Shown here: positions 53,170-61,911 of the stretch, in pieces
How positions within the stretch are numbered: position 1 is the first letter of the stretch
Layout: each line of letters starts with the position of its first letter
Source of the DNA: Gammaproteobacteria bacterium
GTDB lineage: Bacteria > Pseudomonadota > Gammaproteobacteria > Steroidobacterales > Steroidobacteraceae
Direction of reading: 5' to 3'
Length of the DNA stretch: 64,000 nt
NCBI GenBank assembly: GCA_027459765.1
Contig: DAIDHD010000051.1
Location: forward strand, 97,852 to 161,851
Translations under genes and position numbers: made by a program
Notes under the pieces: model-generated
Told to the model about the DNA's origin: nothing
The model's database searches: none
Seen by the model: the letters and a program-made list of their open reading frames with translations, nothing else

Positions 53170-53209
53170 GATGATCTCCTCGTTAGTGATCCGTAGTCTT
53201 TCGAGTGCG

Positions 53210-53230
53210 GCGACCGACGCCGTCGGTCGC
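53210..53230. promoter_or_regulatory. Perfect palindrome upstream of the transfer operon
   Basis: Inverted repeat with 10-base arms, GCGACCGACG and CGTCGGTCGC, around a single C. It lies 41 bases upstream of the ssb start, in the only sizeable gap at the head of the operon. The symmetry suits a dimeric repressor site, but no regulator gene is visible nearby. The same gap lies upstream of the divergent ABC gene. Confidence 0.5.
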
Positions 53231-53343
53231 GTGGGATCAGTGTCCCGCCCGACACCACGAACCGAAACCGGACATCACGACGGAAACGCGCAGAAATTCG
53301 GGTAGACTCGCGCCTCCCGGCCGAATGCCTCGCCTCGAATCGC

Positions 53344-54132
53344 GTGACTGCATCAACCGTCCGACAATCGCCCGCCGCGCCCGCGGTCGCGCTCGAGGTC
53401 TCGCGCCTCGCCAAGCGCTACGGAGAGTTGCGCGCACTCGACGGCGTTTCGTTCAGCGTGCGCGCGGGCGAGATCGTGGGCCTGCTGGGCCCGAACGGCG
53501 CCGGCAAGACCACCACCATCAACATGGTGCTCGGCCTGCTCGCCCCTTCCGAGGGCGAGATCCGCATCGCCGGCATCGACGTGGCACGGCGGCGCGCGCG
53601 GGCCCTGGCGCGCACCAATTTCGCCGCCGTCTACGCGGCCCTGCCCGGCAACCTCACGGTGCGGGAGAACCTGCGCTATTTCGGGCTGTTGTACGCGGTG
53701 CCGGAGCTCGGACGCCGCATCGAGGAGTTGCTCGCGGAGTACGAACTGGCGCACCTCGCCGACACCAAGTGCGGCGTGCTGTCGTCGGGGGAACAGACCC
53801 GCGCCGCGCTCGCCAAGGCGACGCTCAACCGGCCCGAGCTGCTGCTGCTCGATGAACCGACCGCTTCGCTCGATCCCTCCGCGGCGCAGATCGTGCGCGA
53901 GCGCATTCGCGCGCTCGCCAAACGCGACGGCTGCGGGATCCTCTGGACGTCGCACAATATGGCCGAGGTCGAGTCGGTGTGCGACCGGGTACTGTTGCTC
54001 TCGCGCGGCCGCCTGCTCCTGGAGGGAGACCCGCGCACATTGCCGCAAGAGTACGGCGCCGAGAGTCTCGAGGCGTTGTTCATTCGGGTGGCCCGCGAAC
54101 CGCTCGCCGCGCTCATGGAGGCGGGGCGATGA
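53344..54132 (+). CDS. ABC transporter ATP-binding protein
   Basis: 262-residue ATPase of an ABC-2-type exporter. Walker A GLLGPNGAGKTTTINMVLGLL, Q-loop region FAAVYAALPGNLTV, signature VLSSGEQTRAALAKAT (SSGEQ in place of the usual SGGQ), Walker B LLLLDEPTASLDP and H-loop TSHNMAEVES. The GTG start at 53344 gives a short N-terminal tail. It overlaps the permease start as ATGA. Likely exports a lipid, polysaccharide or drug; substrate unknown. Confidence 0.95.
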   Translation: MTASTVRQSPAAPAVALEVSRLAKRYGELRALDGVSFSVRAGEIVGLLGPNGAGKTTTINMVLGLLAPSEGEIRIAGIDVARRRARALARTNFAAVYAALPGNLTVRENLRYFGLLYAVPELGRRIEELLAEYELAHLADTKCGVLSSGEQTRAALAKATLNRPELLLLDEPTASLDPSAAQIVRERIRALAKRDGCGILWTSHNMAEVESVCDRVLLLSRGRLLLEGDPRTLPQEYGAESLEALFIRVAREPLAALMEAGR

Positions 54133-54932
54133 ATTGGCGCCCGATCGCCGCGGTGGTGCTGCGCCAGTTCTACCTGCTGCGCGGCAGTCCGGTGCGCCTG
54201 GTGCCGATGGTGACCTGGGTGGCGATCGACGTCGTGCTGTGGGGCTTCATCACGCGCTACCTCAACGCCGTCAGCGGCGGACGCGTGGACTTCGTGCCGA
54301 CGCTGCTCGGTGCCGTACTGCTGTGGGACTTCTGCGTGCGCATCATGCAGGGCGTCACGACGGCCTTTCTCGAGGACGTCTGGTCGCGCAATTTCCTCAA
54401 TCTGTTCGCCTCGCCGCTCTCGATCGGCGAGTACATCGCCGGGCTCGTGCTCTCGAGCATCATGACCAGCGTGCTCGGCATTGCGGTCATGGTCGCCCTG
54501 GCAACCACCGTCTTCCACCTGCAATTGTTCACGGTGGGCTTGCCGCTTGCGGGTTTCTTCGCGGTGCTGTTCCTGTTCGGCATCGGCCTCGGCGTGCTGG
54601 GAACGGGCGTGGTGCTGCGCTTCGGTCCGGCCTCCGAGTGGCTGCTCTGGCCGTTGCCGGCCCTGCTGTCACCGTTCGCGGCGGTGTTCTATCCGTTGTC
54701 GACGCTGCCGGGTTGGATGCAGGCGATCGCTCGCCTGCTCCCTCCCTCGTACGTATTCGAGGGCATGCGTGCATTGCTGCTCGACGGCCGCGCGCCGGTG
54801 CGCGGTCTCGCCTTAGGTGCGGCGATCGCCGTGGTGCAACTCCTCGCTGCGTCCTTGATTTATGCACGCGTATACCGTCACGTGGTGCAGAGCGGACTGC
54901 TCGCCCGCTACGCCGCCGAGAACGCCGCCTGA
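54129..54932 (+). CDS. ABC-2-type transporter permease
   Basis: 267-residue permease with six hydrophobic helices, for example MTSVLGIAVMVALATTVFHL and FFAVLFLFGIGLGVLGTGVV. The C-terminal PALLSPFAAVFYPLSTLPGWMQAIARLLPPSYVFEGMRALL is the ABC-2 signature. ATG 54129 overlaps the ATPase stop. The two form a minimal exporter pair; homodimers of each are expected in the inner membrane. Confidence 0.94.
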   Translation: MNWRPIAAVVLRQFYLLRGSPVRLVPMVTWVAIDVVLWGFITRYLNAVSGGRVDFVPTLLGAVLLWDFCVRIMQGVTTAFLEDVWSRNFLNLFASPLSIGEYIAGLVLSSIMTSVLGIAVMVALATTVFHLQLFTVGLPLAGFFAVLFLFGIGLGVLGTGVVLRFGPASEWLLWPLPALLSPFAAVFYPLSTLPGWMQAIARLLPPSYVFEGMRALLLDGRAPVRGLALGAAIAVVQLLAASLIYARVYRHVVQSGLLARYAAENAA

Positions 54933-54964
54933 AGCGCGTCCGGGCCGGCGCCGGGCGGCGCTTC
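54931..54964. terminator. Weak hairpin between convergent transporter and cytochrome genes
   Basis: GAAGCGC (54931-54937) pairs with GCGCTTC (54958-54964), and an inner GC-rich part (CCGG/CCGG) can pair too. There is no T-tract. It overlaps the permease stop codon and could serve both convergent genes. Confidence 0.35.
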
Positions 54965-54992
54965 GATCCCGGCGACGCCCGTCACGCCGCCT

Positions 54993-55877
54993 TCACGGCG
55001 GCTGCGCGCCGGCGTAAGCCGCCGCGGCGATCAGATCCGGCATCGGCCGCGCCAGCAGCACGAGCTGCATGATGCGCGCGGCCGGTTCGTCGCGTGCGTG
55101 GATCTTGAATGCGACCAGCTGGCGCAACAGGTAGGACGGCGATCGTCCGGCGAGCGGCGGCGCAATGCCGACGCCGCGCAGATCGGCACCGTGACAGGAT
55201 CCGCATGCCGGCGTCGCGCCTGGCACTCCCGCCTCGCTGAGCGCACGCCCTCGCGCGAGACTGCCGGGCGGCACGTAGACCCGGTATACGAGCCGCTCGT
55301 CGAGGTCCCGACGCCGAGCGGCAACCGGGGCGAGTTCGAGCAACCTCTCGCCCAGCGCCTCACGGCCGGCGCCGGGATCGGCGACATACAGCCCATCCAC
55401 GACACGGGTACGTGGCACGGTCGTGCTCTCCCGTACCACCACGTGCGGCCGCAACGTCTGCGCGGCAAACCAGGCGGCGGCGGCGACGAGGTCCGCGTCA
55501 TCGACCGCGCGCGCGATCGCGTACATCGCCTCGTCGGGCGGATAGGGATGCGGGGTCGCCCCGTGCCTCGCCCCGGTGCGCATGGCACGGACCTGCGCCA
55601 CGATGTAGTCGGCGGGAAGCGCTGCGAGCGGCGCGTTGTCCGGCCGCCCCTGGCCGCTCGGCGTGTGACAGTCGCCGCAGGCCTTCGCCGGGGGCGAGCG
55701 CTCGCCGCGCGTATCTCCATCGAGAGGGAACAACCAGGGCGGCGGCGACACTTGCACGGGCATCGGGCCGTGTGCGGCGCCGGTGGCGACGAATGCCATC
55801 GCCACGGCGCAGGCGGTGAGAGCCGTGCCGGGGAGCGACCGGATGCTGCAGACGACACGTCGCAGAGATGCAATCAT
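54993..55877 (-). CDS. Di-heme cytochrome c (cytochrome c4-like)
   Basis: 294-residue periplasmic cytochrome with a signal peptide (ALTACAVAMAFVATGAAHG). Two heme-binding CxxCH motifs, ACGDCHTPSGQG and ACGSCHGADLRG, lie in tandem cytochrome c domains, each followed by a Met-containing segment for axial ligation. This suits an electron carrier such as cytochrome c4. It is divergent from the acetyltransferase gene with only eight bases between starts. Confidence 0.9.
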   Translation of the reverse strand: MIASLRRVVCSIRSLPGTALTACAVAMAFVATGAAHGPMPVQVSPPPWLFPLDGDTRGERSPPAKACGDCHTPSGQGRPDNAPLAALPADYIVAQVRAMRTGARHGATPHPYPPDEAMYAIARAVDDADLVAAAAWFAAQTLRPHVVVRESTTVPRTRVVDGLYVADPGAGREALGERLLELAPVAARRRDLDERLVYRVYVPPGSLARGRALSEAGVPGATPACGSCHGADLRGVGIAPPLAGRSPSYLLRQLVAFKIHARDEPAARIMQLVLLARPMPDLIAAAAYAGAQPP

Positions 55878-55885
55878 GATTCGCG

Positions 55886-56605
55886 ATGATCCTGCATGAA
55901 CTCGACAATCCTCTGTGGTCTTCGCTGTCCGGACCGCACGCGTCGCTGGCCGGGACGCACGGCGACACCCGCTGGTATCCGGCCGCCGTGGCGCCGTTCA
56001 TCGCCATTCCCCGTGCCGACGTCGTGCCCTCGCTCAGCGAGGCGGCCGCGCGGGGAGTGGGCTTCCCGGCTTATTTCCTCGGCGTGATCCCGCGACGGCT
56101 GCCGGCGGGCTTCCAGCTCGAAGATCGCGGCACCATCGTACAACTCACGCCGGGCCGGACGGAGCCCGCCGCTGCCGTGGCCGCGGACGCGGCCCGGGAC
56201 GCGCGCGACGACATCGGCGACGTCGTAGGCTTGGGATCGGCCGACCACGCCGCGATGATCGGCCTGGCAAGCGTGGCGTTTCCGGACTACTTTCGCGCAA
56301 GCACACCGATACTCGGCGCCTATTTCGGCATTCGTCGGGAAGAACGGCTGGTTGCGATGGCCGGCGAGCGGATGGCGACCCCGGGGTTTCGCGAAATCAG
56401 CGCGGTCTGCACCCACCCGGACTTCGCCGGGCGCGGCTACGCGCATCGATTGACGCGGACGCTACTCGCCCGCCACCAGCGCCTCGGAGTTCGCTCGTTC
56501 CTGCACGCGAGCGAATCGAATCCGGCGGCGCGCCGCCTGTACGCCTCCCTGGGCTTCGTGGAGCGCACCCGACTGCGGCTGGCCGTGGTCAGAAATCGTG
56601 CATGA
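55886..56605 (+). CDS. GNAT-family N-acetyltransferase
   Basis: 239-residue protein. The C-terminal half is a GNAT (FR47-like) domain: REISAVCTHPDFAGRGYAHRLTRTLL holds the acetyl-CoA-binding Q/RxxGxG/A-type loop, and HASESNPAARRLYASLGFVERTRLRL ends it. The N-terminal half is divergent. Substrate unknown. Its last 17 bases overlap the convergent outer-membrane gene. Confidence 0.9.
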   Translation: MILHELDNPLWSSLSGPHASLAGTHGDTRWYPAAVAPFIAIPRADVVPSLSEAAARGVGFPAYFLGVIPRRLPAGFQLEDRGTIVQLTPGRTEPAAAVAADAARDARDDIGDVVGLGSADHAAMIGLASVAFPDYFRASTPILGAYFGIRREERLVAMAGERMATPGFREISAVCTHPDFAGRGYAHRLTRTLLARHQRLGVRSFLHASESNPAARRLYASLGFVERTRLRLAVVRNRA

Positions 56606-57359
56606 TCATGAGCTTCAGCACCAGCGCGTCCGAGGCGCGCGTGAAGCCGTGCCCGATGCCGAACTCGATGCCGTGCGCCGAGCCCCCCGCATCCACCACC
56701 GCGAACAACGTCTGGCTCTGCGCATCGCTGCCGGCGAAGTGGCGTAGCTGGCCGAAGTCCGCGTAGTGCTCCACGGCGAAGGCGAGCTTCTCGCTGACGT
56801 TGTACGCGACGCGCGCCTCGGGGGCGAAATCGAGCTTGGCAAAGCCGTCGTACCCGGTGTCCAGGATGGGATTCAGGATGAGATCCCAGGGTCCGAGGTG
56901 CACGCCGACGATGGGACGGATTTCCCCCGAGAAGCGGCGCGGATCCCACTGCGCGCGGTTGTAGCTGAATTCGAAGTTGAGCCCGTAGAAGAACGTGCGA
57001 TCGCGCGCGTGCGGCACCACGAACAGCGTGCGCAGCTTCGCGCCGTCGAGTTCCAGCCGGCCGTCGCCGGTGAGCGTGTAGATCGGCAGGTACGCGCCGA
57101 GTTCCCACCACGGGGTCACCCCGTAGGCGAACTCCGGCACGCCGTTCAGGGCGTGATTCGGCACGACCCCCCCGGGATAGTCGGGCTGTGTGCGCCCATC
57201 GGGGGTGTAATTGTCGTGCCAAGTCAGGTTCCACTGCCCCACGTCCGCTATCTCGGCGTCGTAAACCTGAATTTCGTCGGTTTGCGCGCGCGCGCCGACC
57301 GCGGCCAGCAGCAGCACGATCGTCAGCGGCGGTGGTACGAAGTCCAGTCTCAGGCGCAC
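56589..57359 (-). CDS. Putative outer-membrane beta-barrel protein
   Basis: 256-residue exported protein. GTG 57359 gives a normal signal peptide (PPPLTIVLLLAAVGARAQ); the longer frame to 57431 does not. The mature sequence is rich in alternating hydrophobic and aromatic residues (FAYGVTPWWELGAYLPIYTL; GLNFEFSYNRAQWDPRRF) and ends LKLMIMHDF with a terminal Phe, as in outer-membrane proteins. No specific porin family is recognised. Confidence 0.78.
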   Translation of the reverse strand: MRLRLDFVPPPLTIVLLLAAVGARAQTDEIQVYDAEIADVGQWNLTWHDNYTPDGRTQPDYPGGVVPNHALNGVPEFAYGVTPWWELGAYLPIYTLTGDGRLELDGAKLRTLFVVPHARDRTFFYGLNFEFSYNRAQWDPRRFSGEIRPIVGVHLGPWDLILNPILDTGYDGFAKLDFAPEARVAYNVSEKLAFAVEHYADFGQLRHFAGSDAQSQTLFAVVDAGGSAHGIEFGIGHGFTRASDALVLKLMIMHDF

Positions 57360-57387
57360 GACGCGCACCCTAGCGGATGGCACGCCG

Positions 57388-58158
57388 TCATGCAGCCCCG
57401 GCGGCGCCACAAACCGCGACCAGACGTCCACGGGTCGGTTGGTCCAGAAACCCGTATGGATCCTTCTTTACGAGTTCCACCTTGGCGACACCGAAATCGC
57501 GCAGCACGAAATCCCAATAAAACAGCATCGGGTTCAAGGCGAGAGGCACGAGCGTGCGCTTCGCCGTGGGCCACGCGCGCCGCAGGGCGGTCCACTGTTC
57601 ACGGGCCGTGGCGTGGTAGGCCCGGCGCAGGGCGAACCCGCCGTGGCGCAGGTGCGATGACAGACCGAGTTCGTAGGCCGGGATCACCCGTTCGCGCTCG
57701 TCGATCGGCTGCATGCGCGCCCACCAGTCGGTGAAGCGCGGCGAATTGAAGCACCGTGGTGCGAACGAGAGCAGGAACGAGGACAGGTGCCGGCGGTGTT
57801 CGCGGCTGTACACCAGGCCGAATACGTCGCCCGGCGAGCGGGCCTCGAAAAATCCCCGCAGGAGCTTGTCGACGTCCACAGTGATGAAGGACGAGTTCAT
57901 GAGCACCAGGCGCCCACAGGCGGCCCGATCGCCCAGCGCCTCGATACCAACCTTGTAGGAAAAGAAATCGTAACCCGTGTTGTCGCGCACGATCACCTGC
58001 GCCGCCGCGGGCAGCCGGGCGCGCTCGCTGGACGCCAGGCGCGTGGATACGAACACGATCCGGCACGCGCGCTCGGCCAGTGCCCGTAGCAGCCCCGCAA
58101 GGTCGTCGCGCAGCAGTCCCTGCGGGTGGAAGTGGGCTACGACGATGGCGGTCGTCAC
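57388..58158 (-). CDS. RgpF-like rhamnan synthesis family protein
   Basis: About 256 residues matching rhamnan synthesis F (RgpF) proteins: VVAHFHPQGLLRDDLAGLL, RDNTGYDFFSYKVGIEAL, RLVLMNSSF, and a C-terminal ALNPMLFYWDFVLRDFG. RgpF proteins act in cell-surface polysaccharide synthesis; direct catalytic data are limited. The start is GTG 58158 or GTG 58203; no ATG is available. It lies downstream of the histidine kinase gene and upstream of the barrel protein. Confidence 0.85.
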   Translation of the reverse strand: MTTAIVVAHFHPQGLLRDDLAGLLRALAERACRIVFVSTRLASSERARLPAAAQVIVRDNTGYDFFSYKVGIEALGDRAACGRLVLMNSSFITVDVDKLLRGFFEARSPGDVFGLVYSREHRRHLSSFLLSFAPRCFNSPRFTDWWARMQPIDERERVIPAYELGLSSHLRHGGFALRRAYHATAREQWTALRRAWPTAKRTLVPLALNPMLFYWDFVLRDFGVAKVELVKKDPYGFLDQPTRGRLVAVCGAAGAA

Positions 58159-58268
58159 GGGCGAATGGGGTTCAGCCCGGGTGTTCTTTTCTTCGCGGGG
58201 CACGCTGCGCAGTGTAGCGCACGTTCCCGGGCCGGTCGCACCGCCGGCAGGTGGCGGAACGTGGCTAC

Positions 58269-60143
58269 TCAGCCGACGGCGCGTGCACCACCCGTCGCCG
58301 CGTGCGACACCGGTGTCCGCGGTATTTCGCAGGCCACCCGCACGCCGCCCTCGGCGCGGCGTTGGATCCACAGTCGCCCGCCGATCGCGGCCGCGCGCAG
58401 CCGCATGGTACGCATGCCGATTCCGCCGCTGGCGCCCCCGGCGAGGCCCCGTCCGTCGTCCTGGATTTCGAGACGGACCGCGTGCGGCACCGTGGTCAAC
58501 CGGATCTCGATCCGGCGGGCGGCGGCGTGTTTGAGGGCATTCTGAGTCGCTTCCTGCGCGATACGATACAGGTGGTTGCGCACCTCGGACGACAACGTGA
58601 CCGCGCCCTCGCCCTGCGCCACGAAGAAGACCGGCGTACCGGAGAGCGAACTGCGCGCGGCGAGCCGCTCGAGCGCCAATTCGAGTCTTTGCGCCACCGC
58701 GCTGAGCGGCGACAGACCCTGGACGATCTCGCGCGAGGTCTGTATGCACACGCCCGCGAGCGCCGCCACCTCGGCGAGTTCCGCCGCGAGCGGCGTTCCC
58801 TCACGCTCGGCCTTGGTCGCCAAGGCGCGCACGGACAGCGCGAGTCCGGTCAGCTCCTGGCCGAGTCCGTCGTGCAACTCCTCGGCGATGCGGCGCTGCT
58901 CGCTCGCCGTCGCCTCGATGAGTGCGCGGCCGAGCGAGCGCCGTTCGGTGACGTCCAGCGCGAACACGAGCGTCGCCGGTCGCCCTTCGAGATCGATGGT
59001 ACGGCTCCACAATTCGACGTCGAGCACGCGTCCATCCGCGGTTCGGTGCCGGGTCTCGAACGGCTCGGTGTCGTCACCGTCACCCGGCAGCGCGCGCCGA
59101 TCCTCGGCCGCGAGAGCCTCGACCGGGAGTTGCGCGAACTGCTCGATTGTATAGCCGTACTGGCGCCGGGCGGCCGCGTTCACCAATAGAAAGCGCGAGT
59201 TCGACGGATCGTGTACCCAGGTGGCTTGCGGACTGGCTTCGAAAACCTGTGCGTAACGGTGCTCGGCGCGCAGCCGGGCGCGCGCCGCCGCGTCGCGCTC
59301 GGTGAGCAGCACGTGGATCGACAGCGCGAGCCCGGCGAGACTTACGGTGAACGCCCACTGCGTGACCAGGCCCGGGACGTCGCCCGTCACCGGCGCGAAC
59401 GCACCGTGTTCCCAGACGTAGCTCACCATCGCGCCCAGGGTCATCGCCAGGGCGGCGAGGAGCGCCGGCGCGAGACCGAAGGCGATCGAGCCGCTGACCA
59501 CCAACAATACGCCGAGCATGACGCTCAGCGAGCGGCCGAACGGCTCGGTGACGCCGATCTCGACCGCGACACAGGCCACGATGCCCGCAGCCCAAAGCGC
59601 TAGTCCGGGCGAGGGTCGCGCAAGACCGACCAGTGCGGAACGCCGAGTCACGATCAGGACGAGCCCGTACCCCAATGACCCCGCGATGGAGTTTCCCCAC
59701 CAGGTCAGGCCGTAGCTCAGAGTGGCTTGTGCGGGTGGTGTCGAGCTCGCTGCCAGCCCCAGCATGCCAACGACCGTGAACAGACCCATGCCGATCAGCA
59801 GTGCCAACGCGAGCTTGAAGATGTCGCGCAGTGAGCCGAATCCGGAGTCGAAATCCCAGCTTTGCAGCAGCAAGCGGCAGAGAAACACGCCGCCCGCAAG
59901 TCCAGCGGCGGCGCCGAACGCGAAGATGTCTCCATGGCCGAGCACATACCAGGTGGCAAGCGTGGCCAGGGCGACTGCGGTAGCCATCGGGGTACCCCAC
60001 CGCGCCGTGAGCCCGAACGCGATCCCGACCGGCAGGAGCGGCACGGCCAGGCGCGCCCCCAGATGCTCACTGGAAAGCCCGAACCAGCCGGCCCCGAACA
60101 CGGCACCGAAGGTCGCTACCCAACGTACCGCCAATGCTCCCAT
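58269..60143 (-). CDS. MASE1-like/PAS sensor histidine kinase (HisKA_3 type)
   Basis: 624-residue inner-membrane sensor kinase. Residues about 1-320 have eight or more hydrophobic segments of the MASE1 type. A PAS domain follows (YAQVFEASPQATWVHDPS; NAAARRQYGYTIEQFAQLPV). The kinase core is NarL-type: EQRRIAEELHDGLGQELTGLAL holds the phospho-accepting His, with N-box YRIAQEATQNALKHA and DDGRGLAGG. It would phosphorylate a LuxR-type response regulator, none of which is visible within the window. ATG 60143 is chosen; ATG 60212 or so is possible. Confidence 0.92.
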   Translation of the reverse strand: MGALAVRWVATFGAVFGAGWFGLSSEHLGARLAVPLLPVGIAFGLTARWGTPMATAVALATLATWYVLGHGDIFAFGAAAGLAGGVFLCRLLLQSWDFDSGFGSLRDIFKLALALLIGMGLFTVVGMLGLAASSTPPAQATLSYGLTWWGNSIAGSLGYGLVLIVTRRSALVGLARPSPGLALWAAGIVACVAVEIGVTEPFGRSLSVMLGVLLVVSGSIAFGLAPALLAALAMTLGAMVSYVWEHGAFAPVTGDVPGLVTQWAFTVSLAGLALSIHVLLTERDAAARARLRAEHRYAQVFEASPQATWVHDPSNSRFLLVNAAARRQYGYTIEQFAQLPVEALAAEDRRALPGDGDDTEPFETRHRTADGRVLDVELWSRTIDLEGRPATLVFALDVTERRSLGRALIEATASEQRRIAEELHDGLGQELTGLALSVRALATKAEREGTPLAAELAEVAALAGVCIQTSREIVQGLSPLSAVAQRLELALERLAARSSLSGTPVFFVAQGEGAVTLSSEVRNHLYRIAQEATQNALKHAAARRIEIRLTTVPHAVRLEIQDDGRGLAGGASGGIGMRTMRLRAAAIGGRLWIQRRAEGGVRVACEIPRTPVSHAATGGARAVG

Positions 60144-60277
60144 GCTCTTCAATTTAAGCGGTTTTGGCGGAAATGTCGCTGCAGAATTGAGTGCACTGCG
60201 GCAAACTTGAGCCATGGTCGACGGCAATCGCTTGCCCCAGCGACACCCCCAACAACCCATCCTCACGAGGCTCGTCC

Positions 60278-60667
60278 ATGGCCCCAGAACTCAAGATCCT
60301 CGGCTGGAGCATCGTCTTCGGTCTGGTGTCGGTCTACACGGCCGCAACCCTGGCGACGCGTGAGCGCGGCCTCAAGTGGAACGCCAGCAACCGCGATGTG
60401 CCGTCGCCGACGCTCACCGGTGCGGCCGCGCGCGCGCAGCGCGCCAACGCCAACTTCCTGGAGACCTTCCCGTTCTTCGCCGCCGCACTTCTCGCAGTGG
60501 TGGCGGCGGGAAGGACCTCCGCGCACACGCTGCTCGGCGCAGAGGTCTACCTGGCGGCGCGAGTGCTGTACCTGCCGATATACGTCGTCGGAATACCCTA
60601 CCTGCGCTCGGCGGTCTACGTCGTTTCGATCTGGGGACTGTTACAGCTGATCGAACCGTTTCTCTAG
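60278..60667 (+). CDS. MAPEG family membrane protein
   Basis: 129-residue inner-membrane protein with four hydrophobic segments. The signature RAQRANANFLETFPFFAAALL is the MAPEG conserved region, followed by AARVLYLPIYVVGIPYLRSA. MAPEG proteins in eukaryotes conjugate glutathione or metabolise leukotrienes; bacterial functions are unclear. ATG 60278 follows ACGAGG. Its last 27 bases overlap the convergent nucleotidyltransferase. Confidence 0.93.
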   Translation: MAPELKILGWSIVFGLVSVYTAATLATRERGLKWNASNRDVPSPTLTGAAARAQRANANFLETFPFFAAALLAVVAAGRTSAHTLLGAEVYLAARVLYLPIYVVGIPYLRSAVYVVSIWGLLQLIEPFL

Positions 60668-61624
60668 GAGCCTGTCCAGTCCGCGCAGACGCTGCTCGGC
60701 GAGGCTCGGCGCCGGCACCGCGCCCAGGTACGCCTCTTCGCCACGCATCGAATTCGGCGCCCGGGAGAGCGCACTCTCGACACGGGCCGGCGTGCCGAGA
60801 TCGGTCCAGCCGCAGGCGCCGACGCGCAGCACACGTAGCCGCGCCTCCTGGCCCTGCAGGATGCCGCGCGAGAAATCGATGCTGGCGACCCGTCCGTACA
60901 AATCCGCGAGCGCCCCGGCGGCGTCACCCGCGCGCACCATCGGCTGCAACTCCTCGAGCACCCGCGGTATGCGCAGGCGGAAGATCTCGAGCAGCGCACT
61001 CGCGGTGGACACGAGAATGAAGGAGTTCCACAACGCGCCGCGCGCCATGAGTTCCCAGGCGTGATCGACCGTGGGTTTCTCGACGAAACGGGCGACGCGC
61101 GACAGACCGCGGAAGGTTCGGGTGCTCGGCAGAATGTACCCGAGTCCCGTGTCCGGCTCGTCCGGTTCGAAGCCGAGCAGGATGGCCCGCTCCGGATCCT
61201 CGAGCGACGCTTCGAGCGCCTGCCGGATGCCGCGCGTCAGCACGTCCTCGCCACGCACGTAGTGGTCCGATGGCAGCAGCACGACCCGCGCTTGTCGATC
61301 CCGTTCCAACGCCGTGAGCAGCGGCAGCAACACGCCGAGCCCGGTGCCCCGGTTCGCCGGCTGCACGATCACGTTGGCGGCCGGCAACCGCGCGAGCTCG
61401 GGCGCCCACCACTGGCGGTGCGATTCGGTCACGATGGAGAGCGTGTGCTCGGCATCGGTGAATCTCGCCGCGCGCTCCACCGTGCGAGCGAGCAGCGACG
61501 ACCCGCCGCGCAGCGACCAGAACTGCTTCGGCACGCACTCGCCGTTCGCGAGGGTGGTCAGGCTGCGCAGACGGGTACCGTCACCGCCGGCGAGCACCAA
61601 GGCAAAGATCGAGGACTGCGACAT
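60641..61624 (-). CDS. Mannose-1-phosphate guanylyltransferase-like nucleotidyltransferase
   Basis: 327-residue sugar nucleotidyltransferase. The N-terminal signature FALVLAGGDGTRLRSLT binds GTP; VPKQFWSLRGGSSLLARTVERA is typical of mannose-1-phosphate guanylyltransferases; VVLLPSDHYVRGEDVL and FVEKPTVDHA support this. The C-terminal isomerase domain of ManC/AlgA is absent, so it is a single-domain enzyme. GGAG nine bases before ATG 61624 favours this start over 61639. GDP-mannose would feed surface polysaccharide synthesis. Confidence 0.88.
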   Translation of the reverse strand: MSQSSIFALVLAGGDGTRLRSLTTLANGECVPKQFWSLRGGSSLLARTVERAARFTDAEHTLSIVTESHRQWWAPELARLPAANVIVQPANRGTGLGVLLPLLTALERDRQARVVLLPSDHYVRGEDVLTRGIRQALEASLEDPERAILLGFEPDEPDTGLGYILPSTRTFRGLSRVARFVEKPTVDHAWELMARGALWNSFILVSTASALLEIFRLRIPRVLEELQPMVRAGDAAGALADLYGRVASIDFSRGILQGQEARLRVLRVGACGWTDLGTPARVESALSRAPNSMRGEEAYLGAVPAPSLAEQRLRGLDRLLEKRFDQL

Positions 61625-61860
61625 CGATGCGGGCTCCATTCACGATGAACGACGACGCTCTACGGCGAGCGCCCGAACCCGCGTCCCTGCGAGTTCGAGC
61701 GGTGTCGGAGAATGATCCACGCAAATTAAACTTCGATGAACTACGGATTATGCGCCGATGATGGTGGATAACCCGCTTCTGCAATGCCACAAATGGCGGT
61801 CCGCGCGAACCGCCTTGGTCTTTGCGCAGCGCAGGAACGGCTACCGCATCGCGGGGAATG

Positions 61861-61900
61861 CCGCGCGCCACCCGACCCCGATCGGGGTGGCGGCGCGCGG
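61861..61900 (-). terminator. Possible terminator hairpin of the third TonB receptor
   Basis: Inverted repeat CCGCGCGCC...CCCCGAT/ATCGGGG...GGCGCGCGG with small bulges, 11 bases after the receptor stop on the minus strand. No T-tract follows, so termination efficiency is uncertain. Confidence 0.5.
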
Positions 61901-61911
61901 CGGCGTCGAGG

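Noticed and set aside
37965..53313. Eight-base repeat TCGGGTAG near both ends of the transfer module as possible attachment sites
   Set aside because: Eight bases recur by chance over this distance, and there is no integrase or tRNA gene beside either copy.
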